A stretch of DNA of 64,000 nucleotides from an uncultured Chitinophagaceae bacterium (GCA_937981995.1 CALJNC010000029.1:1-64000), one strand, 5' to 3'. Positions 24,326 through 34,604 are shown, counted from the first letter of the stretch. The notes: generated by a model not told the origin, from the sequence alone. Made by a program: numbers and translations.

Positions 24326-25660
24326 GTGCAAAAGAAAATTGAACAACTCAAGTACGTTATGCAGTTCTTCCCACTGCGGCTCAATTTTTTTGTGTTTCTT
24401 TTTTTTATGGTACTTATTTATCGCTTTGCTAATCAGCCCGCGGCAGATACATCCAGTTTTCATCATTTCTTGATACTCATGAGTAAGATAGGTTTTGGGA
24501 TTTTAGTACTGCTTTTAATAATAAGTCTTTTATCTACCATTGCTGCTTGTTTGTACTTTATTAGGCATAGGGAGTATTTTCATGTAGAAGTACTGAATAA
24601 ACAAACTGAAAAGAATACTCCTGTTATTGAAGTGCATACGTTTATGCAAAAAATATTACGCCCTTTGTTAGGTAGCATACATGTGCGTTATGAATATAAT
24701 GAGCATCACCTTTCCCCTAGTTTTGCTATGAGCAGAGAAAATAGCTACTCATTTTTTCCTACCATAGGACATAGATCTAGTATTGAGTTGCCAAATATTA
24801 AAGAATATAAATTAGATGCGGCCTTGTTGAGCTTTCAGGATCTCTTCAGGTTTTTCTCATTTACATTTAAAAATGAAATTCAATCACGTTTTATAAATCT
24901 TCCTCATACAATTGAAACTAGCAAACCTCAGATTGACCCTAAATCAACTGAAACCGATGATGTAAGAACAAATAAATTAAGAAAAGTATCTGGCGAATGG
25001 CTTGAGTATAAAAAATATGAAGCTTCTGATGATATTCGTAGGATTGTATGGAAGGCATTTGCCAAAAACAAAGAACTTATTGTACGAAAACAAGAAGTGC
25101 TCTCCCCTTATGCGTCGCATATTAATTGTTATGCAAGTTTCTATAATGAGCAATCAGTTTCACAAATAAGCGGCGATGCGATGGCTGATTATTACAAAAA
25201 TTTTGTGTGGTCTTTTTATCAAGAGTTATGTGAAACTGAATATCAAGTAAAACTTCATTTTGAACAGTTAAAACCAGGAGTTACAGATAAGGCTCTATTA
25301 GCTGAGCAGATTTCTCAGGCCTCTTGGCAAGATGAAGTAACACCCAGTCAATTTTTTAATTTAAAAAAAGGAAGTGTGCTTTTGTTGCATAGTTTATTGC
25401 CGGTCTATGAGTTAGAAAAAATCATTACGGCATGTGATAAGAATACGCTTGTGATATATATTGAGCTTACGAGTTTATTTAATGAAGTAAATTCATCTTC
25501 TTGGTTTAGTCGACTTTTTCTTAAACCTCAAAGTCAGCAAAACGATGATTTGATTGCTGATTGGAGGACGAATCCTGCCCGAATTAATTTAAGAAAAGAG
25601 AAAGAAAATAAAAAGTACATTTTGGAAAACAGCCTTGCGCAAATCGAAATAATAAAGTGA
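24326..25660 (+). CDS. DUF58 domain membrane protein
   Basis: The 444-aa protein begins at GTG (24326) and has two N-terminal membrane spans (residues about 13-34 and 44-72) and a cytoplasmic DUF58 domain with the hallmark SGEWLEYKKYEASDDIRRIVWKAFAK (split over about 222-247) that resembles a von Willebrand A-adjacent motif. DUF58 proteins accompany MoxR ATPases and transglutaminase-like membrane proteins; here all three follow in order with overlaps of only a few bases (GTGA overlap with the next gene). They are thought to work as an ATPase-driven envelope or chaperone system of uncertain purpose. Confidence 0.85.
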   Translation: MQKKIEQLKYVMQFFPLRLNFFVFLFFMVLIYRFANQPAADTSSFHHFLILMSKIGFGILVLLLIISLLSTIAACLYFIRHREYFHVEVLNKQTEKNTPVIEVHTFMQKILRPLLGSIHVRYEYNEHHLSPSFAMSRENSYSFFPTIGHRSSIELPNIKEYKLDAALLSFQDLFRFFSFTFKNEIQSRFINLPHTIETSKPQIDPKSTETDDVRTNKLRKVSGEWLEYKKYEASDDIRRIVWKAFAKNKELIVRKQEVLSPYASHINCYASFYNEQSVSQISGDAMADYYKNFVWSFYQELCETEYQVKLHFEQLKPGVTDKALLAEQISQASWQDEVTPSQFFNLKKGSVLLLHSLLPVYELEKIITACDKNTLVIYIELTSLFNEVNSSSWFSRLFLKPQSQQNDDLIADWRTNPARINLRKEKENKKYILENSLAQIEIIK

Positions 25661-28245
25661 AGAATATAAGCACCATACAAAATAGACACCGATTGGCACA
25701 GCTTGTGTTTTTGGTATTGCCCACAATTTGTGTGGCAGGTTTTTTGTTATGGCAGGCTAATTCTTTTTATAGTATTTTGAGTAATCAGTGGCTTTCACAA
25801 CTTGTATATTTTGGTTTAGGTATTACCATTGGTAGCCTGTTGTATAGTACACGTTTGCGTTTTGTTACAAGTTTTGCGTTACTTATTCTATTCTTCTTTA
25901 TTGCGTATCGTTTTATTGAAACTTTGTCGGTCAATGAGTTAGACGCTTTCTTTATCTCAAATCAGTTTTTGGTTTTTGCAATTCTTTTTTCGTTGGGTGT
26001 ATTTATGGGTTGGGGTTTGCAACGCTATGCATATTTCTCTATTATCGTTTCAGCGTTTTTCTTCTTATTTAGCATTTACTTACTTTCCAAAACTGGGGAG
26101 TTTACAATGGGCAAAATCATATTCGTTTTAATACCCATTATTTTTTATTGTATTTATTTGATTTTTACTGCCAATGAAATGTTTCGCTTTGAAAAAAGTA
26201 GGATGTTTAGTTGGGGGAAGCTATTAAAGCGTTTGGGTTTATTCTTCGCATTTTTCCTTTTGTTAAGTACTGGCGTTCTGCTACTTATGAAAAACGAAAT
26301 AAAGGATACTATAGAACAATACGGCACGGCGCAAGCCAATGATGACAACTCCATGCTTAAAAAAAATAAGGATGGCACAGTAAAAAATCAAGACAAGATG
26401 AGCATGAAAAAAAATAACAAGCGGGGTAATCAGCTTGTATTTTGTGCTTTTATTGATAATTTCTTTGAGGGTTCTGATTTTCCGAATCCGTTGTACATGA
26501 CATCTTATTATTTTACAAAGTTTGATACACTAACTGAAACTTTTGAGCGTGACCCGCATATGCCGTATAAAGATGAGTTTACACCTAACCCAGATAAGAT
26601 TCCGTTATTTGCAAAAAAGAGAAGTAAGAACGTATTAGATAGTACCTTAAGCTATAAACAATTAAAAGAAGTAGAGGTGGAAGTGTATAAAAAATTACTT
26701 GCCGCTGATGCTTTTGTTGCGCCCTATACAGCCTATGAAGTGCAACCTATTACAGTAGAAAAAGATTTTCAGGATGAATACATTTATGCGTATCGTGCAA
26801 AATGTAGAGTATCTAAGTTAAATAGTGCCTACTTTATTTATAATACCGACGACCCAATGATTCAAGGCTTTCAAGAACAACGATTTGAAGAATTGCGCAA
26901 AGCCAAAGACTATAAAAATATTGATAAGCGTTTCCTTGATTATTATACTTTCTTTCCTTCTTCAGCCAAGTTTAATCGTTTTAAAATTATAGCTGATAGC
27001 TTAGATGCTGCAAATGAAAAAACGATAGATAAGGTAATAGCCATTCGCTCATACTTCAAACAAAAAAATCCATTAGGCGAAGCAGTGTATTCCTATTCTG
27101 ATAATCCGGGGATACCCGGTTTGCCAGGTGCTTCTAAACTAAGCACTTTTATGTTTGATACAAAAAAAGGTTGGTGTACTTATTATGCGGGTTCAACCCT
27201 TCTTATGTTACGCGCCATGAATATTCCTTCGCGTATAGCAGTAGGTTTTTTAACGGTAGACCGTAGTGATAATAATAAAGGTTGGTATTGGTTTTATCAG
27301 GATCAAGCACATGCTTGGGTTCAAGTGTATTTTCCTGAGTACGGCTGGTTAGATTTTGATATGACCATAGGAAATGACGAAGCACGAGAATCCAAAACAC
27401 CTGATGGTACACCGCCCATGCAACCACCTAAAGCAGTAGTTGTAGCCAGTGGAGAAATTAAAAAGTTAGATACCTTAACTAAACGTATCAAAATTCAATC
27501 CAATCATTTTATATACAAGGACAAGGAATTTGAAAATATAAATCAAGCATTTGATTTCAATGTAGGCAAAGCCAAAATATGGAAAGACTCCGCTCTTATT
27601 AAAATAAGTGATTTAGTAAAGAATGATTATGTGATTGGTGTTAGCTATAACGAGAAGCTAGGTGATTATCCTTCTAAAGATCTATCCAAAATTATAAATC
27701 GCTTACCTAGTCCTTTAGAAATTGATGAAGTATACCTCAAAACTAGAAAAACTGAATTAGGGCCTAAAAAAGAAGAAATAGATAAAATTCCGCGCAGTGC
27801 AAAATCAATTATTTTAGGAGTATTTATCGGTTTGCTTTTACTAGCAGGTTTCATTCTTGCTATGCCTTATATTATATTAAAGGTATACGCTTGGCGCTTT
27901 AAAAAAGGAAAAGGTTTAAAAGAACGTTCTTACAGGTTCTTTAGATATTCAACTTATTATTTAAACCAATTAGGATATCCTCAGGGCAATAAAACATTAA
28001 ACGAATTTGCTAGTGATGAAGTAGAAGCAATGTTTTCAAATAACTATTCTGAATTTGCTAATCATTATCAAAAAATTAAATTCTCGTCTAACAGCACCAC
28101 TGAATGGCAAGATGACCATTTACAATCATACTTTAGTACTTTTACGAGTAGTATAAAACAAAACATACCCTTTAAAGAGAGGTTCAAGAAATTCTTACAT
28201 CTTTCAAGAACTTTTAAATATTTTTTATCTTACGCAAATAATTAG
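25657..28245 (+). CDS. transglutaminase-like membrane protein
   Basis: The 862-aa protein starts at GTG within the DUF58 stop (GTGA). Six or more N-terminal membrane spans (residues about 14-210) precede a large extracytoplasmic region with a transglutaminase-like fold: catalytic Cys507 in KGWCTYYAG, His552 in DQAHAWVQV and Asp near residue 570 in GWLDFD. A further membrane span (about 707-730) and a cytoplasmic C-terminal domain follow. This is the TgpA-like layout found with DUF58 and MoxR genes. The catalytic triad is intact. The substrate is unknown. Confidence 0.88.
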   Translation: MKNISTIQNRHRLAQLVFLVLPTICVAGFLLWQANSFYSILSNQWLSQLVYFGLGITIGSLLYSTRLRFVTSFALLILFFFIAYRFIETLSVNELDAFFISNQFLVFAILFSLGVFMGWGLQRYAYFSIIVSAFFFLFSIYLLSKTGEFTMGKIIFVLIPIIFYCIYLIFTANEMFRFEKSRMFSWGKLLKRLGLFFAFFLLLSTGVLLLMKNEIKDTIEQYGTAQANDDNSMLKKNKDGTVKNQDKMSMKKNNKRGNQLVFCAFIDNFFEGSDFPNPLYMTSYYFTKFDTLTETFERDPHMPYKDEFTPNPDKIPLFAKKRSKNVLDSTLSYKQLKEVEVEVYKKLLAADAFVAPYTAYEVQPITVEKDFQDEYIYAYRAKCRVSKLNSAYFIYNTDDPMIQGFQEQRFEELRKAKDYKNIDKRFLDYYTFFPSSAKFNRFKIIADSLDAANEKTIDKVIAIRSYFKQKNPLGEAVYSYSDNPGIPGLPGASKLSTFMFDTKKGWCTYYAGSTLLMLRAMNIPSRIAVGFLTVDRSDNNKGWYWFYQDQAHAWVQVYFPEYGWLDFDMTIGNDEARESKTPDGTPPMQPPKAVVVASGEIKKLDTLTKRIKIQSNHFIYKDKEFENINQAFDFNVGKAKIWKDSALIKISDLVKNDYVIGVSYNEKLGDYPSKDLSKIINRLPSPLEIDEVYLKTRKTELGPKKEEIDKIPRSAKSIILGVFIGLLLLAGFILAMPYIILKVYAWRFKKGKGLKERSYRFFRYSTYYLNQLGYPQGNKTLNEFASDEVEAMFSNNYSEFANHYQKIKFSSNSTTEWQDDHLQSYFSTFTSSIKQNIPFKERFKKFLHLSRTFKYFLSYANN

Positions 28246-28249
28246 CAAT

Positions 28250-29230
28250 ATGGAACATACTCATGAGATAGAACCAGAACAAGTAGTTCATAATAAGCGC
28301 TCAATTGATCAGCTTAAAGGCAATCTTGAGTTAATTATCAAAGGAAAGTCCGCACAGGTTGACTTGGTAATTACATCACTTGTAGCAGGTGGCCACGTTC
28401 TTATGGAAGATAATCCTGGAACGGGTAAAACCGTCCTAGCTAAAACTTTAGCAGCATCAATAGGTGGCGGTGCACAGTTTAAGCGTGTTCAGTTCACACC
28501 TGATTTATTGCCTATGGATCTTTTGGGGAGTTTTATTTTTGATGAGAAGAATACAGATTTTGTATTCAAAAAAGGACCTTTATTTTGTAATATATTATTA
28601 GCCGATGAGATTAATCGTGCTTCTCCCAAGGTACAATCAGCATTACTTGAGGCTATGGCAGAAAGTCAAATTACGATGGGTGACCAAACCCATAAGTTAG
28701 AGGATTTATTTTTTACAGTGGCTACACAAAATCCTATTGAAATGGAAGGCACCTACCCCTTACCTGCTGCGCAATTGGATCGTTTTTATATGAAAATTTA
28801 CTTTGGTTATGTAAATGAAGAAACGGAATTAGAAATCTATTCAAATTATCAGAATATTCATAACAAGTTGCGTGACTTACAATCAGTTATAAATTTACAG
28901 GATGTAATCCAAGCCCAACAAGAGGCTGCAAACATTGAAGTACACCCTGAGATCATTAAGGCAGTAAGCAACATTGTAAGAGCTACTCGTGTGCATCCGG
29001 GTGTTCAACTTGGTGCATCTCCTCGTAGTGGTATTATTTTCTTAAAATGCTTACGCGCCTATGCCTACTTAAACCAAAGGGAGTTTGTTGTAGAGGATGA
29101 TATCAAAGCATTGTGTTTTGCAGTACTAGAACATCGCTTAGAGTATAAAAGTAAGGATGGTAAGGACGCTGCTCTGCAACAAATTTTAGATACTGAGTTA
29201 AATAGATTAAACGGACTTAAAATTTCGTAA
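28250..29230 (+). CDS. MoxR family AAA+ ATPase
   Basis: The 326-aa ATPase has Walker A DNPGTGKT (54-61), Walker B LLADEINRA (about 118-126), a sensor-1 type ATQNPIE segment and the MoxR C-terminal helical lid (SPRSGIIFLK). MoxR proteins act as chaperone-like remodelers, often with von Willebrand factor or DUF58 partners. Here it follows the DUF58 and transglutaminase genes (four-base gap) and precedes a secreted helical protein gene, forming a four-gene operon. Confidence 0.95.
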   Translation: MEHTHEIEPEQVVHNKRSIDQLKGNLELIIKGKSAQVDLVITSLVAGGHVLMEDNPGTGKTVLAKTLAASIGGGAQFKRVQFTPDLLPMDLLGSFIFDEKNTDFVFKKGPLFCNILLADEINRASPKVQSALLEAMAESQITMGDQTHKLEDLFFTVATQNPIEMEGTYPLPAAQLDRFYMKIYFGYVNEETELEIYSNYQNIHNKLRDLQSVINLQDVIQAQQEAANIEVHPEIIKAVSNIVRATRVHPGVQLGASPRSGIIFLKCLRAYAYLNQREFVVEDDIKALCFAVLEHRLEYKSKDGKDAALQQILDTELNRLNGLKIS

Positions 29231-29233
29231 TTA

Positions 29234-31252
29234 TTGAAAACGCTTTATTCCATATTTATTCTTTTTGTACTTTGTGTCCAAGGTGTGCAAGCTGCACCTA
29301 ATGCAGAAAAACGATATGAAATTGATGCCAAGCGTTTAGGAGTATATTATAATAGCGAAAACGCCTTGCCACGTGCACGTGAGTTTAAACGTATAGATAG
29401 TACGTACTACGTTGGTTGGATGTATGAAGGCACCTACCGCTACGAGCGCGCTGCTGATTACCGAGGATTTAAACTGGCTGCTGAGCAATTAAAAAAATCA
29501 TTAGATCTCTTATATAAAGATTATAAAAAAGAAATTAGTACCCGTACGGGCATGCCCGATTTATTTTATCGTCATTCTCAATTACGAAGAGATTTTGATT
29601 ATATGATTTATCTTTTGATGAATTGTTATAGTAATATGGAGCGTCCACAATTGGTATGGGACCATTTACAATGGAGCAAAAAAATCAACCACCAACAAGA
29701 AGATTATGCTGATACGTATTGCTTTCTTGCATGGACCGTACACCGCAATCGATTTTATAAAAGCGATAAGTTTCCATTTCTTAAAAATTCTATTGAAGAA
29801 AATGAAGCATATGCAAATAGGCTTTTGGATACAGCAAAGATCAAATTAGAGAAAGATGCTATACTCAATAATAAAATATTTGGAGGCGATTATTTTGGGA
29901 GCCATATAAGCTCAGTATGGCATTATCGCTCAATACTATACAGTTATCAATTAGATATTGAAAACGCTGAGGATACTTATAAAAAGCTTAAAGAAACATA
30001 TTACTTTCCTGAGAATAATTATGCCACCTTCTCAGCAATACAAGGCAAATTTAGAGAAGCAAGTTTTTATTACAATCAAGCAAAAAAGTTTGATGAAGGC
30101 GATAAACGTTTGAATGAGTCCTTCTATTATTCTTCTATTTTAAACATTTATCGCGCCTTGCCTAAAGATGCTATTCAAGAAATTAAAGATATTATTTCAA
30201 CGAATGGTACTACCCCAGGTTTTGGATGGTACAACCTAGCATTGGCTCGAGGATTAATTTATGACGGTCAATTAGCCGAGGCAAAAAATAGAGTATTAAA
30301 AGCGGAGCAGTTTAAGGAAATACATAGAGGTACTACCCTAGGCCAAAGTCATTATGATTTTACAACTGCTCTTTTGCAATTGAGTATTAAGCAAAAAGAA
30401 ATAAACGATATAAAATTCATGAATGCGGGTTGGTGGTTTAATTTTTCTAATCTTACAAGATTAGCAGGATTAAATGCAGAAAAGTACGGTCTTCAATTTT
30501 TAATCATAAATCAATTGGCTGCTAATCCAGAGCGAGAGTTGGTGATTTATAAATTATTCTCTACCGAGAATACTGTTTGCTTTGATGAGATATGGGAATT
30601 AATAAACGGGTTTTCGATTAACTTTTTTATTAAAAAATATAGTCAATTTGCTAAAGAGGATAATCGCCCTAAATTAAGAAAATACTATCAATACTTTATT
30701 GCAAAACTGCATATGGAAAAAGGTCAATACAAAGAGGCTTTTGATAATTTGAAAGAAATATTAACCAAAACAGAGATAGATGTAGAATACGAAAACCTAT
30801 TCCTGAGCAGAGTATACTTGGCGTATGCTGAATGTTTAACAAAAGCAAATAAAACTGATAGAGCAATACAATACGCACACAAAGCGTATAAGAATTACCC
30901 GCAACTAATACCTTTTCAAAGACAAAGAGTAGCCCTGCGCTTACATGCAAATGCCAGTACAAGTATAGAGAAAGATGTTTTAAAAGAATTAAAGGATATT
31001 AATGTAAACTGGATAGATAAAGGAAATCAACTGAAAGACGCGATCGACGTTTATATTAAATTTGGAGCTAATCAAGGTTTCCCTACTATAAACTTTGAAA
31101 CGAGTTATGATAAAACTGTTGTTGTAACCAATAAAACCTTCACGTATAAAGATCCACAAAAGGCAGCTAACGAATTAGCGCATTATTTATTTAATATTGG
31201 TAATGTTGAAAAGGCCTTTAATATGAACGAACCTACGGTAGCTTCTTACTGA
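29234..31252 (+). CDS. secreted TPR-like helical protein in the MoxR operon
   Basis: The 672-aa protein starts at TTG (29234), three bases after the MoxR stop, and has a signal peptide (to about residue 20, GVQA). The mature part is alpha-helical with TPR-like pairs (for example QYKEAFDNLKEIL and AECLTKANKTDRAIQYAHKAYKNYP near residues 495-555). No enzymatic motif is evident. It probably acts in the periplasm as a scaffold for the DUF58/transglutaminase/MoxR system; that is inference from operon position. Its end overlaps the convergent TerB-like gene by seven bases. Confidence 0.7.
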   Translation: MKTLYSIFILFVLCVQGVQAAPNAEKRYEIDAKRLGVYYNSENALPRAREFKRIDSTYYVGWMYEGTYRYERAADYRGFKLAAEQLKKSLDLLYKDYKKEISTRTGMPDLFYRHSQLRRDFDYMIYLLMNCYSNMERPQLVWDHLQWSKKINHQQEDYADTYCFLAWTVHRNRFYKSDKFPFLKNSIEENEAYANRLLDTAKIKLEKDAILNNKIFGGDYFGSHISSVWHYRSILYSYQLDIENAEDTYKKLKETYYFPENNYATFSAIQGKFREASFYYNQAKKFDEGDKRLNESFYYSSILNIYRALPKDAIQEIKDIISTNGTTPGFGWYNLALARGLIYDGQLAEAKNRVLKAEQFKEIHRGTTLGQSHYDFTTALLQLSIKQKEINDIKFMNAGWWFNFSNLTRLAGLNAEKYGLQFLIINQLAANPERELVIYKLFSTENTVCFDEIWELINGFSINFFIKKYSQFAKEDNRPKLRKYYQYFIAKLHMEKGQYKEAFDNLKEILTKTEIDVEYENLFLSRVYLAYAECLTKANKTDRAIQYAHKAYKNYPQLIPFQRQRVALRLHANASTSIEKDVLKELKDINVNWIDKGNQLKDAIDVYIKFGANQGFPTINFETSYDKTVVVTNKTFTYKDPQKAANELAHYLFNIGNVEKAFNMNEPTVASY

Positions 31253-31593
31253 TTGTCTGGGTCCCAAGCGTCAAAAAGAGTTTTAAGAAATAGGTTTTCT
31301 TCCTCTGTAATTACATCATCGGCTTTAACTAGATCCATTGCAAATTGCAAAAACTCATTACGTTCTTTTTCGTCGGCTTCGCTATAAAAAAAATCCATAC
31401 ACTCTTCAAATCGAGGCATCCAATCGTCAGGCGTAAGTTTACTAACCGATGTATCCAATGCTAAATCATCGTACTCTGCAGCCCACATTTTTTTAATAAA
31501 GCTTTGAATTACTACTTTCTCTTCCTCTTGAAATTCATTATCTACTGCTGATAAAATCATCAGCATATTATATCCTGCTTTTGCTTTGTTCAT
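31246..31593 (-). CDS. TerB-like small acidic protein
   Basis: The 115-aa protein is acidic and helical with MLMILSAVDNEFQEEEKVVIQSFIKKMW and a second similar half (FAMDLVKADDVITEEENLFLKTLFDAW); the paired D-x-x-x-x-x-E-E motifs match TerB-like domains of the tellurite-resistance TerB fold, which bind metal in some relatives. Function here is unknown. It is followed on the minus strand only by the convergent MoxR-operon gene, and is probably co-transcribed with alanine dehydrogenase 12 bases upstream. Confidence 0.7.
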   Translation of the reverse strand: MNKAKAGYNMLMILSAVDNEFQEEEKVVIQSFIKKMWAAEYDDLALDTSVSKLTPDDWMPRFEECMDFFYSEADEKERNEFLQFAMDLVKADDVITEEENLFLKTLFDAWDPDNQ

Positions 31594-31604
31594 TTTATTT
31601 CTTC

Positions 31605-32825
31605 TTAAGAATTGCTTGGTAAAATTAAGTCTAAATGGGTGTATTTCATATCAAAACGATCAGCTAATGATTTATGCGTTAGCTTGCCTTCGTAGGCATA
31701 AACAGCATGTACTATATTCATTTTGCTTAAGATCATTCGTTGAAAACCTCCTTCATTATTAAAAGCCTCTAATATCAAAGGCATAATTATATTACTAATC
31801 ATTTGAGATGCAGTTCTTGGTACTCCAGATGCCATATTCGGCACACAATAGTGCGTTACATCATACTTTGTAAATGTAGGGTCCTCATGACTAGTCATTT
31901 GAGAAGTTTCAATACATCCACCTTTGTCAATATTTACATCTACAATCACCGATCCACTGCGCATTTGTTGCACATTTTCTTCTGTTACTACCATGGGTAC
32001 AACGCCTCTTTTTGGTTTTACCGCACCTATAAGTACATCCGCTTTAGATAAAGCATTTTGAAAAAACACATTATCTAAAATGGAAGTATATATATTATGC
32101 TGCAAGCCTTTTTGAAGACGCATTAAACGATTTACACTAGTATCAAATATTTGCACACTGGCACCTAAGCCTATTGCTGCTTTGGCCGCATGCAAAGCCA
32201 CTAAGCCAGCACCCAGTATAACAACCTTTGTAGGCGGCACCCCGGTTACTCCACCCAATAAAATCCCTTTTCCTCCATTATTTGTATTGAGTAGTCCCGC
32301 TGCGGCTTGTATAGCATACACTCCAGCAATCTGACTCATAGATTGTACTATGGGATAATTATCGTTTTCATCTTTTATATCGGCAAGCGAAACGCCTATA
32401 ATTCCTTTATCAAGACATTTTTGCAAATGCTCCTTACTCATTTTAGGAAGATGCAAAGGCGATAAAACAACTTGCTTTGGTTTCAAAAACTCTAACTCTT
32501 CTTCTGATATTGGTGCTGTTTTAATAATAGTATCTGCTTCAAAAACTTCCTTTTTGCTATAGCAAATTTTAGCCCCAACTTCAGAATACTCACTATCGTC
32601 ATAGCTAGCGCCCTCTCCTGCTTTGGTTTCTATCCATACTTTATGACCATTATTAATAAGAACTGATACTGCAGCTGGTGTGAGCGGTACGCGCTTTTCT
32701 TGGTAGTGCAATTCGCATGGAATGCCAATAAATGAATCCTTTCTATTGGAAAGAAGCTCTAATGATTCTTCCAATACATTATAACTATAGGATACATCAA
32801 CTATTGGTTTTTTTCCTTTGCTCAT
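31605..32825 (-). CDS. ald: alanine dehydrogenase
   Basis: The 406-aa protein has the AlaDh/PNT N-terminal domain with IGIPCELHYQEKRVPLTP and GHKVWIETKAGEGASY, and the NAD-binding domain with GAGLVALHAAKAAIGLGASVQIFD. It interconverts alanine and pyruvate plus ammonia with NAD. The third glycine of the usual GxGxxG dinucleotide loop is replaced (GAGLVA), and the N-terminus carries about 30 extra residues relative to the shortest homologues, so a pyridine-nucleotide transhydrogenase-like paralog is a less likely alternative. It lies between TerB-like and metallo-hydrolase genes on the same strand. Confidence 0.85.
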   Translation of the reverse strand: MSKGKKPIVDVSYSYNVLEESLELLSNRKDSFIGIPCELHYQEKRVPLTPAAVSVLINNGHKVWIETKAGEGASYDDSEYSEVGAKICYSKKEVFEADTIIKTAPISEEELEFLKPKQVVLSPLHLPKMSKEHLQKCLDKGIIGVSLADIKDENDNYPIVQSMSQIAGVYAIQAAAGLLNTNNGGKGILLGGVTGVPPTKVVILGAGLVALHAAKAAIGLGASVQIFDTSVNRLMRLQKGLQHNIYTSILDNVFFQNALSKADVLIGAVKPKRGVVPMVVTEENVQQMRSGSVIVDVNIDKGGCIETSQMTSHEDPTFTKYDVTHYCVPNMASGVPRTASQMISNIIMPLILEAFNNEGGFQRMILSKMNIVHAVYAYEGKLTHKSLADRFDMKYTHLDLILPSNS

Positions 32826-32844
32826 TCGGCTTAAAGATAAATGC

Positions 32845-33615
32845 TTATAATGAAATTTTCAAACCGTCTGATGCCAAATTAATACCCTTCGGTAAACGGC
32901 TATCTTCTTCCTCATGCATGCCAAGCTTATGACTAATATGTGTAAAATAAGTTTGCTTAGCATTTACATCTTGTGCAAGCTCAATTGCTTCTTGCAAAGT
33001 GAAGTGAGAAATATGTTCTGTCTTTTGTAAAGCATTTAATACTAATACTTTAGAGCCTTTTATTTTATCTAATTCTTTTGCTTCAATTCTATTAGCGTCT
33101 GTTATATAAGTAAAGTCTCCTATTCTAAATCCTAGAACTGGCATTTTATAGTGCCATACCATTATGGGAATAATTTCTAAGTCGCCAATTTTAAACGAAT
33201 CATTTTCTGAGATTTCAATTGTTTGAATAGATGGTACGCCAGGATATTTTTTATTTGCAAACACATAATCATACTCTATTTCTACGCGCTCAATACATTC
33301 CTTGCGAGCGTATAAATCCATATCCTTTTTCTGCTTAAAATTGAATGCTCTTATATCATCTAAACCTGCCAAATGATCCTTATGTGAATGAGTTAAAATA
33401 ACAGCGGTTAATTTTTGAACACCCTCTCGTAACATTTGCTGCCTAAAGTCAGGGCCAGTATCAATAATGATACTTGTATTATCCGATTCAATTAAAACCG
33501 ATGAACGCAAGCGTTTATCTTTAGCATCAGAACTTTTGCAAACTTCACAATCACATGCTATAACGGGTACACCCTGCGATGTGCCAGTTCCTAAAAATGT
33601 GATATTCAATTTCAT
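32845..33615 (-). CDS. MBL-fold metallo-hydrolase, PhnP-like
   Basis: The 256-aa protein opens with FLGTGTSQGVPVIACDCEVC and has the metal-binding THSHKDHLAGLDD motif, an ITDANR segment and a C-terminal FTHISHKLG. This is the metallo-beta-lactamase fold of the PhnP/RNase Z-like phosphodiesterases; PhnP hydrolyses cyclic phosphodiesters, but no phosphonate genes are nearby, so the substrate is open. The N-terminal Cys pair (CDCEVC) is typical of the PhnP group and binds a structural zinc there. Confidence 0.85.
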   Translation of the reverse strand: MKLNITFLGTGTSQGVPVIACDCEVCKSSDAKDKRLRSSVLIESDNTSIIIDTGPDFRQQMLREGVQKLTAVILTHSHKDHLAGLDDIRAFNFKQKKDMDLYARKECIERVEIEYDYVFANKKYPGVPSIQTIEISENDSFKIGDLEIIPIMVWHYKMPVLGFRIGDFTYITDANRIEAKELDKIKGSKVLVLNALQKTEHISHFTLQEAIELAQDVNAKQTYFTHISHKLGMHEEEDSRLPKGINLASDGLKISL

Positions 33616-33639
33616 ATTGTAATGGTGAAACTACATCCT

Positions 33640-34536
33640 CTATGACTTTGGATGCGCTTTCTTGTGTACATTTTTAAGTTTTTCAATCCCATTGTGCGTA
33701 TAAATCTGAGTGGCAGCTAAACTAGCATGGCCCAATAATTCTTTGATAGCATTAATATCAGCACCTTCATTTAAAAGGTGTGTGGCAAAAGTATGACGTA
33801 GCACGTGCGGGCTTTTTTTGTTTAGGGTTGTACTACTTTGCAATATTTTTTTTACCTCGTTGTAAATATATTTTGGGTACAAAGGTTTGCCATTGGGTAA
33901 AACGAGTAATTTATCATTTCCGTCAATTACTACTTCGTTACGTTTTACTAAGTAATATTTTATAAGTTTAACCAATTCGGTACTAATGGGAATGAGGCGC
34001 TCCTTATTTCCTTTACCTATTACTCTTAGTTCTTTGCTTTCTATATCAGTTCGATTACATGTTAGGTTAAGTAACTCGCTACGACGCATTCCTGTTTGGT
34101 ACAATATCTCAATGATTAGCTGCGGGTTTAATTCCGCTATAGTTTCTGCCTGCTTGTCCTCTGATGCTGTTTCTAATACCTCTTCAATTTTATCTTCTCT
34201 AATAAAAGTAGCCAATCGTTTTTCTACTTTAGGCTTAATGATATTAAGCATAGGCGAAACCTCAATTTGATTTAAACGGTGCATATGTTTAAAGAATGAG
34301 CTTAATGATGACATTTTTCTATGAATACTTTTAGGAGATACGCCTTTCTCTCTTAAGTCTGCAATCCATGACCTAATATGGGTTCGTTTAATTTTTTGAA
34401 TCAATAGCGCATCATATTCGGCCACCATATAATCTCTAAACTGCTCCAAATCCTTTTTATATGCAGTTACTGTATTAGGAGAATACCGCTTTTCAAAACG
34501 GAGATAATCAATAAATTTTGATTGGAGATCTTTCAT
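33640..34536 (-). CDS. xerC: XerC/XerD-type tyrosine recombinase
   Basis: The 298-aa protein has the N-terminal SAM-like core-binding domain (about 5-90) and a catalytic domain with TGMRRSE (catalytic Arg), GKGNKERLIP (Lys), HVLRHTFATHLL (HxxR), LGHASLAATQIYTH (His and nucleophile Tyr). Length and motifs match chromosomal Xer recombinases that resolve dimers at dif. It follows rpsU, an arrangement I know from other Bacteroidota and usually labelled XerC, though XerC and XerD cannot be separated with confidence here. It is a candidate host partner for the dif site at 4656. Confidence 0.9.
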   Translation of the reverse strand: MKDLQSKFIDYLRFEKRYSPNTVTAYKKDLEQFRDYMVAEYDALLIQKIKRTHIRSWIADLREKGVSPKSIHRKMSSLSSFFKHMHRLNQIEVSPMLNIIKPKVEKRLATFIREDKIEEVLETASEDKQAETIAELNPQLIIEILYQTGMRRSELLNLTCNRTDIESKELRVIGKGNKERLIPISTELVKLIKYYLVKRNEVVIDGNDKLLVLPNGKPLYPKYIYNEVKKILQSSTTLNKKSPHVLRHTFATHLLNEGADINAIKELLGHASLAATQIYTHNGIEKLKNVHKKAHPKS

Positions 34537-34604
34537 TTAAAATGTGAGACTAAGCTAGTTGAGCTTTGTCTATAGTAAATGTACGTTTTGATAAACTCAA
34601 GAAG

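Noticed and set aside
33640-34536. Possible second mobile element because of a tyrosine recombinase
   Set aside because: Full-length Xer protein in a conserved chromosomal setting next to rpsU, with no flanking repeats or accessory genes.
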